Below, one piece after another: positions 1 through 6,177 of a stretch of 8,905 nt of DNA; the first letter of the stretch is position 1, and the number at the start of each line of letters is the position of its first letter. A model generated the notes under the pieces. That model was not told the origin of the DNA. It saw nothing but the letters and a program-made list of their open reading frames with translations, and searched no databases. Source of the stretch: Aquisalimonas sp. (GTDB lineage: Bacteria; Pseudomonadota; Gammaproteobacteria; Nitrococcales; Aquisalimonadaceae); the NCBI GenBank assembly GCA_007127625.1, contig SKYZ01000102.1, positions 1 to 8,905 on the forward strand, written 5' to 3'. A program made the position numbers and the translations under genes.

Positions 1-513
1 CATGGAGCCGTCTTCGTTGGTGACGATGTCCTCGGCGCCGGCCTCCAGCGCAACCTCCATGACCTGATCCTCGTCGGTGCCCGGGGCGAAGGTGATTACG
101 CCATTGTGGCTGAACAGGAACGCCACCGAGCCGTCGGTGCCGAGATTGCCGCCGTGCTTGCTGAAGGCGTGGCGGATCTCGGAGACGGTACGGTTCCGGT
201 TGTCGGTCATGGTTTCCACCATCACCGCGGCGCCGCCGGGGCCGTAGCCCTCGAAGCGCGGTTCCTCGTAGCTGGCGCCTTCGTCCTGACCCGATGCGCG
301 CTTGATGGCGCGCTCGATGTTGTCCTTGGGCATGTTGACGGCCAGGGCGCGATCGACGGCCAGACGCAGGCGCGGGTTGCTGTCCGGGTCCGGGTCGCCC
401 AGTTTCGCCGCCACGGTGATCTCGCGGATCATCTTTGTGAAAAGCTTGCCGCGCTTGGCGTCCTCCGCCTTCTTCTTGTGCTTGATGTTGGCCCACTTGC
501 TGTGACCTGCCAT
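1..513 (-). CDS. yebC: YebC/PmpR (TACO1) family protein, partial (C-terminus off the left edge)
   Basis: The reverse strand reads [18 protein letters not shown] at its N-terminus, the hallmark opening of the YebC/TACO1 family, followed by [29 protein letters not shown] and the glycine-rich [13 protein letters not shown] block near the middle. The visible part is 171 codons; family members are about 245 residues, so roughly the last 75 are missing and the window ends at ...TNEDGSM. The start is the ATG at 513-511, preceded by a strong purine-rich Shine-Dalgarno (GAGGGAAGGGG, reading the minus strand). The family was long annotated as a DNA-binding transcriptional regulator; more recent work on YebC and mitochondrial TACO1 supports a ribosome-associated role in translating difficult (for example proline-rich) stretches. 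In many gammaproteobacteria yebC lies just upstream of ruvC-ruvA-ruvB, so those genes may follow off the left edge (inference). It is transcribed divergently from the transporter operon. Confidence 0.95.
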   Translation of the reverse strand, partial: MAGHSKWANIKHKKKAEDAKRGKLFTKMIREITVAAKLGDPDPDSNPRLRLAVDRALAVNMPKDNIERAIKRASGQDEGASYEEPRFEGYGPGGAAVMVETMTDNRNRTVSEIRHAFSKHGGNLGTDGSVAFLFSHNGVITFAPGTDEDQVMEVALEAGAEDIVTNEDGSM

Positions 514-687
514 CCCCTTCCCTCAGCAATCGTCGATGGTGCAAGCCTGGCCCGGTGCCGTCCCAGGGGGAAGCATACCGGGCGCTTCAGGGTGCAGAGC
601 TTAGCATGCCTGCGAACGGTGGTTGAGGGCGGGGCCGGTGCGTGAACCCTCGACGGGCGCCGGTGACTGCGGGGGGCGTTTCAGCTA

Positions 688-716
688 TTGCATCGGCTGC
701 GGAGACCGCCTACTCT
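688..716 (+). promoter_or_regulatory. Candidate sigma70 promoter for the transporter operon
   Basis: TTGCAT (688-693) and TACTCT (711-716) are separated by exactly 17 bp. Each box matches the consensus at only three of six positions, so this is a weak candidate chosen mainly for spacing and position. A TGACG-TCGT-CGTCA inverted repeat at 722-735 would overlap the expected transcription start and could be an operator. No other pair in the region looked better. Confidence 0.25.
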
Positions 717-854
717 AGATGTGACGTCGTCGTCATGTTTTGCCTGGGATGAGCGGAAAAAATCGCGCAAGTGCCCAGCAGACAAGGGCGGCGGCGAAGA
801 GAAGAACCGAATCAGTCCTCATGTCGGGGTCTTGCGCCCCGGTACGACGACTAC

Positions 855-877
855 ACAATCAAGACTCACCTGATTGT
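855..877 (+). repeat. Inverted repeat (possible operator or leader hairpin) upstream of the binding-protein gene
   Basis: ACAATCA (855-861) and TGATTGT (871-877) are perfect reverse complements separated by 9 nt. The right arm ends three bases before the Shine-Dalgarno GGAGG that starts at 881. The arms are AT-rich in an otherwise GC-rich region, which makes the symmetry stand out. It could be a dimeric regulator site or a small mRNA hairpin near the ribosome-binding site; the sequence alone does not decide. Confidence 0.4.
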
Positions 878-880
878 CAG

Positions 881-889
881 GGAGGAGAG
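881..889 (+). promoter_or_regulatory. Ribosome-binding site fixing the binding-protein start at 894
   Basis: GGAGGAGAG is a near-perfect Shine-Dalgarno, with its GGAGG core 8 nt ahead of the ATG at 894. It decides the start: the same frame stays open upstream to a GTG at 771, but only the 894 start places a signal peptide at the N-terminus. Confidence 0.85.
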
Positions 890-893
890 CACC

Positions 894-2105
894 ATGAAGC
901 GCATTCTCATCACTGCTGCCGTGGCAGCATCAGCACTGACCGTCGGCCATGCCTCGGCCGATTCCGTTCGTATCGCCCACGTAACAGGTTTCTCCGGCGC
1001 CCTGGAAGCCTATGCCGAGCAGACCGCTCGCGGCATGGAAATGGGTTTCGAGTACGCCACCGACGGTTCCATGGAGATCGAGGGCCGGGCCATCGAAATG
1101 CTGCGCAAGGACGATCAGGGCGATCCGTCCCGCGCCCGGGCACTGGCCGAGGAAGCCTATGCCGAGGACGATGCCCACATCGTGGTGGGCTCCATCGCCT
1201 CGGGGGTCGCGCTGGCCATGCTCGACGTCGCCCAGGAGTGGGAGCGCATCATGATCCCCGAGGGTGTCGCCGATGGCATCACCGGTGAGCGGCATAACCG
1301 CTACGTTTTCCGCGTTGGTCGCAACTCCTCCCAGGACGCGGTCTCCAACGCCGTTGCCGTGGGCGGCGAGGGCGTGTGCGTGTCCACCATCGCCCAGGAC
1401 TACGCCTTCGGCCGGGACGGCGTACGCGCCTACAAGGAAGCCATGGAGGCCGAGGGTGGCCGCATTCTCCACGAGGAGTATCTGCCTACCGACGCCACGG
1501 ACTTCACCGCCGCCGCCGAGCGGCTGTTCGAGTCCCTGCGTGACCGTGATGACTGCAACGAGAAGTACATCTTCGGCATCTGGGCGGGGCAGACCAATCC
1601 CTTCGGTCGGATTCAGGACCTCAACCCCGAGCGCTTCGGCATCACCATGAGCACCGGGGGCAACATCCTGCCCGCCATGGTCGGCTACTCGGACTTCGAG
1701 GGCATGGAAGGGGCAACGTTCTACTACTACGAGCATGTCGACAACGACATGAACAACTGGCTGGTGGACGAGCACTACGAGCGCCATGATGCGGCGCCCG
1801 ACTTCTTCACCGCCCAGGGCTTTGCCCAGGCCGTGGCCATCACCGAGGCGATCCGCGCCTCCGGCGGGTCCACCGATGTCGAGGATCTGATCGATGCCTT
1901 CCGCGGTCTGGAGTTCGACACGCCCAAGGGTGCCATGCGCATCCGGCCGGAGGACCATCAGGCCATGCAGTCCATGTTCCACTTCGAGATCGAGCGCCAG
2001 CGGCGCAGTGACTGGTTCGCCGGCGACGACGAGCAGACCGTCGGCGTGCCGGTGCTGGTGCGCGAGATCCCCATGGACGAGCTGGACATCCCGGTCCGCA
2101 ACTAA
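894..2105 (+). CDS. Periplasmic substrate-binding protein of a HAAT-class ABC transporter
   Basis: This 403-residue protein begins with a Sec signal peptide: MKR, a hydrophobic core (ILITAAVAASALTV) and a likely cleavage after A-S-A at residue 22. The mature part matches type I periplasmic binding proteins of the LivJ/LivK-like class (Peripla_BP_6): RIAHVTGFSGALEAYAEQ at the start, a GSIASGVALAM segment in the first lobe, and ATDFTAAAERL in the hinge/second-lobe region. Its length is typical. Cys162 and Cys221 are the only cysteines of the mature protein and could form a disulfide in the periplasm. By hand count the mature chain has about 72 Asp+Glu against about 33 Arg+Lys, with only four lysines; this strong acidity suggests adaptation to salt. 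It is the first gene of the transporter operon and should deliver solute to the LivH/LivM-type permeases. The ligand is not predictable here: amino acids, amides, urea or organic acids are all possible. Confidence 0.92.
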   Translation: MKRILITAAVAASALTVGHASADSVRIAHVTGFSGALEAYAEQTARGMEMGFEYATDGSMEIEGRAIEMLRKDDQGDPSRARALAEEAYAEDDAHIVVGSIASGVALAMLDVAQEWERIMIPEGVADGITGERHNRYVFRVGRNSSQDAVSNAVAVGGEGVCVSTIAQDYAFGRDGVRAYKEAMEAEGGRILHEEYLPTDATDFTAAAERLFESLRDRDDCNEKYIFGIWAGQTNPFGRIQDLNPERFGITMSTGGNILPAMVGYSDFEGMEGATFYYYEHVDNDMNNWLVDEHYERHDAAPDFFTAQGFAQAVAITEAIRASGGSTDVEDLIDAFRGLEFDTPKGAMRIRPEDHQAMQSMFHFEIERQRRSDWFAGDDEQTVGVPVLVREIPMDELDIPVRN

Positions 2106-2131
2106 CGCCCGCCGTGACGGTACACCTTGCC

Positions 2132-2161
2132 GCGGACGGGGCTCCCGTGAGCCCCGTCCGC
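2132..2161 (+). terminator. Intra-operon hairpin between binding-protein and ATPase genes
   Basis: GCGGACGGGGCTC (2132-2144) and GAGCCCCGTCCGC (2149-2161) form a perfect 13-bp stem with a CCGT tetraloop, 26 nt after the binding-protein stop and 51 nt before the next start. No T-run follows, so it is unlikely to be a full intrinsic terminator. Such hairpins after binding-protein genes are known to protect the upstream mRNA from 3' decay or to reduce read-through, giving more binding protein than membrane components. Either role is inference here. Confidence 0.6.
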
Positions 2162-2200
2162 TGGTGGGGTGTGTCTGCCGCGGGGCTGCAACCCGGTGCA

Positions 2201-2207
2201 GGGGGAG
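2201..2207 (+). promoter_or_regulatory. Ribosome-binding site fixing the LivG-type ATPase start at 2213
   Basis: GGGGGAG lies 5 nt ahead of the ATG at 2213. It supports this start over the in-frame GTG at 2114, which would put the 2132-2161 hairpin inside the coding sequence and add about 33 residues unrelated to the ATPase fold. Confidence 0.7.
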
Positions 2208-2212
2208 ACGCA

Positions 2213-2992
2213 ATGGCAACCGGAAAGCCGGTTCTGGAAAGCCGGAATCTCACCATCAACTTCGGCGGCCACATCGCCGTCAACGAGGTGTCCTGCGCGT
2301 TCGCGCCCGGAACACTGACATCCATCGTCGGGCCCAACGGTGCAGGCAAGACCACCTGGTTCAACCTGATCTCGGGCCAGCTCAAGCCCACCAGCGGGGA
2401 AGTGCTGCTCCACGGCGAGGACATTTCCCGCCTGTCCGCGCCGGCGCGCGCCGACAAGGGGCTTGGTCGCGCGTTCCAGCTCACCAATCTGTTCCCCAAT
2501 CTCACCGTGCTGGAAAACTGCCGGCTGGCGGTAGGCTCGCGGGACAGCATGGGCTACAACTTCTGGTCCCTGGACGCGAAGCGCCAGGCGGTCACGGACC
2601 GGGCCATGGAGTACCTGCGCCAGGTGCGTCTGGAGCACCGTGCCGACTACGTGGTCAGCGGTCTGCCCCACGGCGACCAGCGCAAGCTGGAAGTCGGTCT
2701 GCTGCTGGCGCTGGAGCCGGAGGTGTTCATGTTCGATGAACCCACCGCCGGCATGAGCGTGGACGAGGTGCCCGTGATCCTGGATCTGATCGCCGACATC
2801 AAGAAGCGCCAGGACAAGGTGGTGCTGCTGGTGGAGCACAAGATGGATGTGGTGCGCTCCCTGTCGGACCGCATCGTGGTGCTGCACAACGGGGAACTGG
2901 TGGCCGATGGCGACCCGGCGGAGGTGATTTCCTCGCCGGTGGTGCAGGAGGCCTATCTGGGCATTCCCCAGGACGAGGCCGAGAGCGCCTGA
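2213..2992 (+). CDS. livG: LivG-type ABC transporter ATPase
   Basis: This 259-residue nucleotide-binding subunit hydrolyses ATP on the cytoplasmic face of the membrane to drive import. Walker A is GPNGAGKTT (residues 40-48), Walker B is VFMFDEP with Asp175 and Glu176, and the switch histidine is His209 in VEHKMD. The ABC signature is an atypical LPHGDQ (151-156) in place of LSGGQ; departures from LSGGQ at this site are normal in LivG-type subunits. The segment AFQLTNLFPNLTVLENC and the C-terminal PVVQEAYLG are also typical of the LivG group (COG0411). It follows the binding-protein gene after a 107-bp gap holding a hairpin, and precedes its partner ATPase by 48 bp. The symbol denotes family only; transport of branched-chain amino acids is not shown. 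Confidence 0.92.
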   Translation: MATGKPVLESRNLTINFGGHIAVNEVSCAFAPGTLTSIVGPNGAGKTTWFNLISGQLKPTSGEVLLHGEDISRLSAPARADKGLGRAFQLTNLFPNLTVLENCRLAVGSRDSMGYNFWSLDAKRQAVTDRAMEYLRQVRLEHRADYVVSGLPHGDQRKLEVGLLLALEPEVFMFDEPTAGMSVDEVPVILDLIADIKKRQDKVVLLVEHKMDVVRSLSDRIVVLHNGELVADGDPAEVISSPVVQEAYLGIPQDEAESA

Positions 2993-3040
2993 CCGCGCGC
3001 CGGCACACCACGCAACCGAACGGATATCGAGGCCGGAATC

Positions 3041-3766
3041 ATGGCTGAATCATTGCTGTCATTGACCGATCTGCACGCCAACATCGGTCAGTACCACATC
3101 CTCCACGGGGTGAACCTGGAGGTGCCGCGGGGCGAGCTCACGGTGCTGCTGGGGCGCAACGGTGCCGGCAAGAGTACCACCCTGCGCACCATCATGGGCC
3201 TGACCCAGGTGTCCCGTGGCACCGTACGCTTCAAGGGCGAGGACATTACCGGCGCGGCCACGCCGGGTATCGCCCGCAGGGGCATCGCGTTCGTGCCGGA
3301 AGGCATGGGCATCTTCCAGCTCCTCTCCGTGCGGGAAAACATGGAACTGGCCGCCGCCAGCGGCCCCATCGACCCACAGCGGCTGGAATGGGTGTTCGAA
3401 CTGTTCCCGCCCATGAAGCAGTTCTGGGACAAGGACGCGGGCAATCTCTCCGGCGGCCAGAAGCAGATGCTCGCCATTGCCCGCGCCATCATCGAGCCAC
3501 GGGAGCTGCTGCTCATCGACGAGCCCACCAAGGGGCTGGCGCCGTCGATCATCAACGATCTCCGCGACGCGTTCATCGATCTCAAGGACCAGGAGGCGAC
3601 CATTCTGCTGGTGGAGCAGAACTTCAACTTCGCCCGTGCTCTGGGGCAGTCCGTCGCGGTGATGGACGATGGCGCCGTGGTTCACGCCGGGCAGATGGCG
3701 GCCCTGGCCGAGGACGAGGCGCTGCAGCAGGAGCTGCTGGGCCTGAGCCTGGGTGCACACCAGTAA
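3041..3766 (+). CDS. livF: LivF-type ABC transporter ATPase
   Basis: This 241-residue protein is the second ATPase of the heterodimeric motor. It has Walker A GRNGAGKST (38-46), a canonical signature LSGGQKQ (from residue 136), and Walker B LLLIDEP with Asp160 and Glu161. At the switch position it reads VEQN, with Gln in place of His, as is usual for LivF-type subunits, so this is not a defect. FVPEGMGIFQLLSVRENM is the characteristic Q-loop-following segment of COG0410. The ATG at 3041 has GAGG at 3029-3032 as a modest ribosome-binding site. The stop lies 12 bp before the LivH-type permease start, consistent with a single transcript. Substrate identity is open, as for the rest of the operon. 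Confidence 0.93.
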   Translation: MAESLLSLTDLHANIGQYHILHGVNLEVPRGELTVLLGRNGAGKSTTLRTIMGLTQVSRGTVRFKGEDITGAATPGIARRGIAFVPEGMGIFQLLSVRENMELAAASGPIDPQRLEWVFELFPPMKQFWDKDAGNLSGGQKQMLAIARAIIEPRELLLIDEPTKGLAPSIINDLRDAFIDLKDQEATILLVEQNFNFARALGQSVAVMDDGAVVHAGQMAALAEDEALQQELLGLSLGAHQ

Positions 3767-3778
3767 GGATGATGACCA

Positions 3779-4915
3779 ATGAGTGCCAATATCTCGACAA
3801 TGAACGGTAGCAGCGGCGGTCTCCGGCAGCGCTTTGCCGCCTTCCGTGACGGCTACCCGCATTTCTTCGTGCTGGGGCTGATGGTGGGCGTGATGCTCCT
3901 GCTTGCCCTGGTGCCGTATCGCACCGTGGCAGGGCCCTGGCTGCAGGCCGGGGAAGAGGTGCCCGCGCTGCTGCAGCTGTTCCGCCTGGGCTTTACCACC
4001 TGGTTCACGCTCACTGTCAGCGGCATGGCCATGGGGCTGATGATCTTCATCATGTCGTCGGGCATGACGCTGACCTTCGGGCTCATGAGCGTGCTCAATC
4101 TGGGGCACGGCGGGTTCATCTCCTTCGGCGCATTCTGCGGGGCCACGGTGGTGGCCTACCTGTCCCACTGGGGCGGCAGCGGCAGCCTGATGCTCACCAC
4201 CGGTGTGCTGATCCTGGCGTTCTTCTACGCCATGCTGATCACCGGCGCCCTGGGCATATTCTTCGAGCGCGTGGTGATCCGTCCGGTGTACGGCGACCAT
4301 CTCAAGCAGATCCTGGTGACCATCGGCGGCGCCATCATCCTCATGGAGCTTATCCACGTCATCTGGGGGCCCACGGACCTGCCGGTGCCGCGGCCGGATC
4401 TCCTGCGTGGCGCGGTGATCTTCCACGACGGCGTGCCGCTGATCGGCGGTGCCGCCATCGAGATCTATCGCCTGATGGCGGTGGTCGTCGGCCTGATCCT
4501 CTACGCGCTGATGCAGCTCACCATCAGTAGGACCAAGGTGGGCGTGCTCATCCGCGCCGGGGTGGAAAGCACGGAAATGGTGGAGGTGCAGGGCTACCGC
4601 ATCCGCATGCTGTTTCTTGCCGTGTTCGTGGTGGGCTCGGCGCTGGCCGGGCTGGGCGGCGCCATGTGGGGAATGTACGAGCAGATCGTCAACGCCCACA
4701 TGGGCGAGCACCTGATGATCATGGTCATCGTGGTGATCATCACCGGCGGCCTGGGCTCCATTACCGGCTGTTTCTACGCCGCCATCCTGGTGGGACTGAT
4801 CAACCTCTATGTCGGCTACCTGGAACCGCGTCTGGCGGGTATCGCCACCGTGGGGCTGATGGTCGCCGTGCTCATGTGGCGGCCCCAGGGGCTGATCCCG
4901 GTACTCCGGCATTAA
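3779..4915 (+). CDS. livH: LivH-type ABC transporter permease
   Basis: This 378-residue inner-membrane protein has about eight or nine hydrophobic segments, including about 28-47, 75-103, 112-130, 138-162, 178-196, 230-249, 278-298, 312-345 and 353-366. The conserved permease motif NLGHGGFISFGAF starts at Asn107, and the cytoplasmic coupling region (LIRAGVESTEMVEVQGYRIR) begins near residue 258 and should contact the ATPases. GGLGSITGCFYAAILVG at 323-339 is the usual late motif of the BPD_transp_2 family. It is longer than the roughly 300-residue LivH of enteric bacteria because of an N-terminal extension of about 70 residues carrying an extra predicted membrane segment. AAGGA (from about 3764) is the ribosome-binding site, overlapping the end of the preceding gene. 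It pairs with the LivM-type permease downstream. Confidence 0.92.
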   Translation: MSANISTMNGSSGGLRQRFAAFRDGYPHFFVLGLMVGVMLLLALVPYRTVAGPWLQAGEEVPALLQLFRLGFTTWFTLTVSGMAMGLMIFIMSSGMTLTFGLMSVLNLGHGGFISFGAFCGATVVAYLSHWGGSGSLMLTTGVLILAFFYAMLITGALGIFFERVVIRPVYGDHLKQILVTIGGAIILMELIHVIWGPTDLPVPRPDLLRGAVIFHDGVPLIGGAAIEIYRLMAVVVGLILYALMQLTISRTKVGVLIRAGVESTEMVEVQGYRIRMLFLAVFVVGSALAGLGGAMWGMYEQIVNAHMGEHLMIMVIVVIITGGLGSITGCFYAAILVGLINLYVGYLEPRLAGIATVGLMVAVLMWRPQGLIPVLRH

Positions 4916-4924
4916 AGGGATGCA

Positions 4925-6142
4925 ATGACAATGATGCACTCGATTCTCTCCGGCGACTTCCCGCGCAGCCGCGTTCTCACGGGACTGTTGATCGCCATCT
5001 TCATCGGGCTGGCCCTGGGGCCGTTCCTGTTCGGTGGCACCGTGGCCTTCCGCACCATGGGGCTGATCTGCGTGTTCATCATCGTGGTGGCGTCCTACGA
5101 CCTGATGCTGGGCTATACCCACGTGGTCTCCTTCGCGCACCTGATGTTCTTCGGCTTCGGGGCCTACGGCGTGGCCATGGCGCTGGACGCCATGGGCTCG
5201 AACTTCACCGCCATCTTCGTCGGTCTGGGGGCCAGCCTGGCGCTGTCGGTGGTGGTGGCGTTGCTGCTGGGGCTTCTGTCCCTGCGGGTGAAGGCGATCT
5301 TCTTCGCCCTGGTCACCCTGGCCATCGCCTTTGCCTTCATGGTCCTGGTGAACCAGCTCTACTTCATCACCGGCGGCGAGGACGGCATGCGCGTGGCGGT
5401 TCCCCGGGAACTGGGGCCGGCGTTCCGCATGGATGACACCTGGACCGGGTTCTCCCTGGTGGGTTGGCTCTGGGGCGTGATCACCAACCCGCTGGCCGTG
5501 GCGGAAGTGACCCGCGAGGCCTTCTTCGACGTACGCATGAACGGCCGGCTGCTGATGTACTACGTCACCTTCGTGCTGGCCACGGGGCTGTTCCTGTTCA
5601 TGCTACGCCTGGTGAACTCGCCCTTCGGCAAGGTGCTGCTGGCCATCCGCGAGAACGAGTTCCGCGCCGAGGCGCTGGGCTACCGCACCGTCTACTACCG
5701 CACGGCGGTGGTGGTGATCGCCTCCATGCTGGCCACCGTTGGCGGCGTGCTGTTCGCCCTGGTGACCCGCTACATCACCCCGGAGTCCACCCTGGACTTC
5801 GAGCTGGCCGTGTTCGTGCTGCTGATGTGCGTGATCGGTGGCATGGGCACCCTGTACGGCTCCGTGGTGGGGGCGACGGTGTTCCTGATCGCCCAGAACT
5901 ACCTGCAGGACCTGCTGGGCGGTGTCTCCGACTGGATGGAGGCCATGCCTCTGCTCCACTACGTGGCCGGCCTGTTCGGTGCGGATCGCTGGCTACTGTG
6001 GTTCGGGGTGCTGTTCGTGCTCAGCGTCTACTTCTTCCCCACCGGCATTGTCGGCCAGTTGCGTACCTGGGCGGCCGAGCGGGAACGCCGCCGCCAAGGC
6101 AAGGCTGTCGCTGAAGGGGAAACCGCGGAGCAGACGGGCTGA
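4925..6142 (+). CDS. livM: LivM-type ABC transporter permease
   Basis: This 405-residue protein is the second permease subunit. Hydrophobic segments lie at about 18-35, 43-63, 70-88, 95-120, 122-147, 176-188, 209-230, 258-282, 293-325 and 355-373. Family motifs are LMLGYTHVVSFAHLMFFGFGAY (60-81), the TGGEDGM loop (149-155), the coupling segment AIRENEFRAEALGYR (240-254) and IGGMGTLYGSVVGA (304-317). A charged, Arg-rich tail (384-405) ends the protein, probably in the cytoplasm. The first ATG (4925) is close to AGGGA at 4916-4920; the in-frame ATG at 4931 has better spacing, so the true start may be two codons later. The gap from the previous gene is only 9 bp. This is the last gene of the operon, and a hairpin follows within 9 bp of the stop. 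Confidence 0.92.
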   Translation: MTMMHSILSGDFPRSRVLTGLLIAIFIGLALGPFLFGGTVAFRTMGLICVFIIVVASYDLMLGYTHVVSFAHLMFFGFGAYGVAMALDAMGSNFTAIFVGLGASLALSVVVALLLGLLSLRVKAIFFALVTLAIAFAFMVLVNQLYFITGGEDGMRVAVPRELGPAFRMDDTWTGFSLVGWLWGVITNPLAVAEVTREAFFDVRMNGRLLMYYVTFVLATGLFLFMLRLVNSPFGKVLLAIRENEFRAEALGYRTVYYRTAVVVIASMLATVGGVLFALVTRYITPESTLDFELAVFVLLMCVIGGMGTLYGSVVGATVFLIAQNYLQDLLGGVSDWMEAMPLLHYVAGLFGADRWLLWFGVLFVLSVYFFPTGIVGQLRTWAAERERRRQGKAVAEGETAEQTG

Positions 6143-6150
6143 GGTCCGCG

Positions 6151-6177
6151 GACCGGGGGCTTTAGCGGCCCCCGGTC
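6151..6177 (+). terminator. Terminator-like hairpin after the transporter operon
   Basis: GACCGGGGGC (6151-6160) pairs perfectly with GCCCCCGGTC (6168-6177) around a 7-nt loop, followed by TTGT on the plus strand. The U-tract is short but the stem is very GC-rich and begins 9 nt after the last transporter gene, so termination here is likely. The stop codon of the convergent patatin gene (TTA on the plus strand, 6162-6164) lies in the loop, so the same hairpin is transcribed at the end of that gene too. Confidence 0.65.

Larger units (their letters stand above)
514..893. other. Divergent intergenic region between yebC and the transporter operon
   Basis: This 380-bp stretch has no convincing gene. 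Reading frames in it either lack a ribosome-binding site or are upstream extensions of the binding-protein frame. It should hold promoters for yebC (leftward) and for the transporter operon (rightward). I see a weak sigma70-like candidate at 688-716, a TGACG-4-CGTCA inverted repeat at 722-735 just after it, a small GC hairpin at 825-841, and a perfect 7-bp inverted repeat at 855-877 directly ahead of the binding-protein Shine-Dalgarno. If the candidate promoter is used, the operon has a leader of about 170 nt, long enough for leader-based control. Confidence 0.6.

Noticed and set aside
106..645. A 179-codon plus-strand frame across the yebC region
   Set aside because: It is antisense to unmistakable YebC sequence and extends into the intergenic region without a ribosome-binding site or known motif.
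771..893. Upstream GTG start extending the binding protein by 41 residues
   Set aside because: It would bury the signal peptide behind a charged Arg/Lys-rich stretch and ignore the strong GGAGG before 894.
2114..2212. Upstream GTG start for the LivG-type ATPase
   Set aside because: The added segment does not resemble ATPase sequence and overlaps a perfect hairpin; the ATG at 2213 has its own ribosome-binding site.
930..2219. A 429-codon minus-strand frame opposite the binding-protein gene
   Set aside because: The plus strand has a signal peptide, a strong ribosome-binding site and clear family motifs; the antisense frame has none of these.
3059..5140. A 693-codon open frame on the minus strand opposite the LivF- and LivH-type genes
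   Set aside because: Composition is dominated by His, Gln, Asp and Gly with no recognisable fold, and it mirrors the codon bias of the true plus-strand genes; it is a GC-driven antisense shadow.
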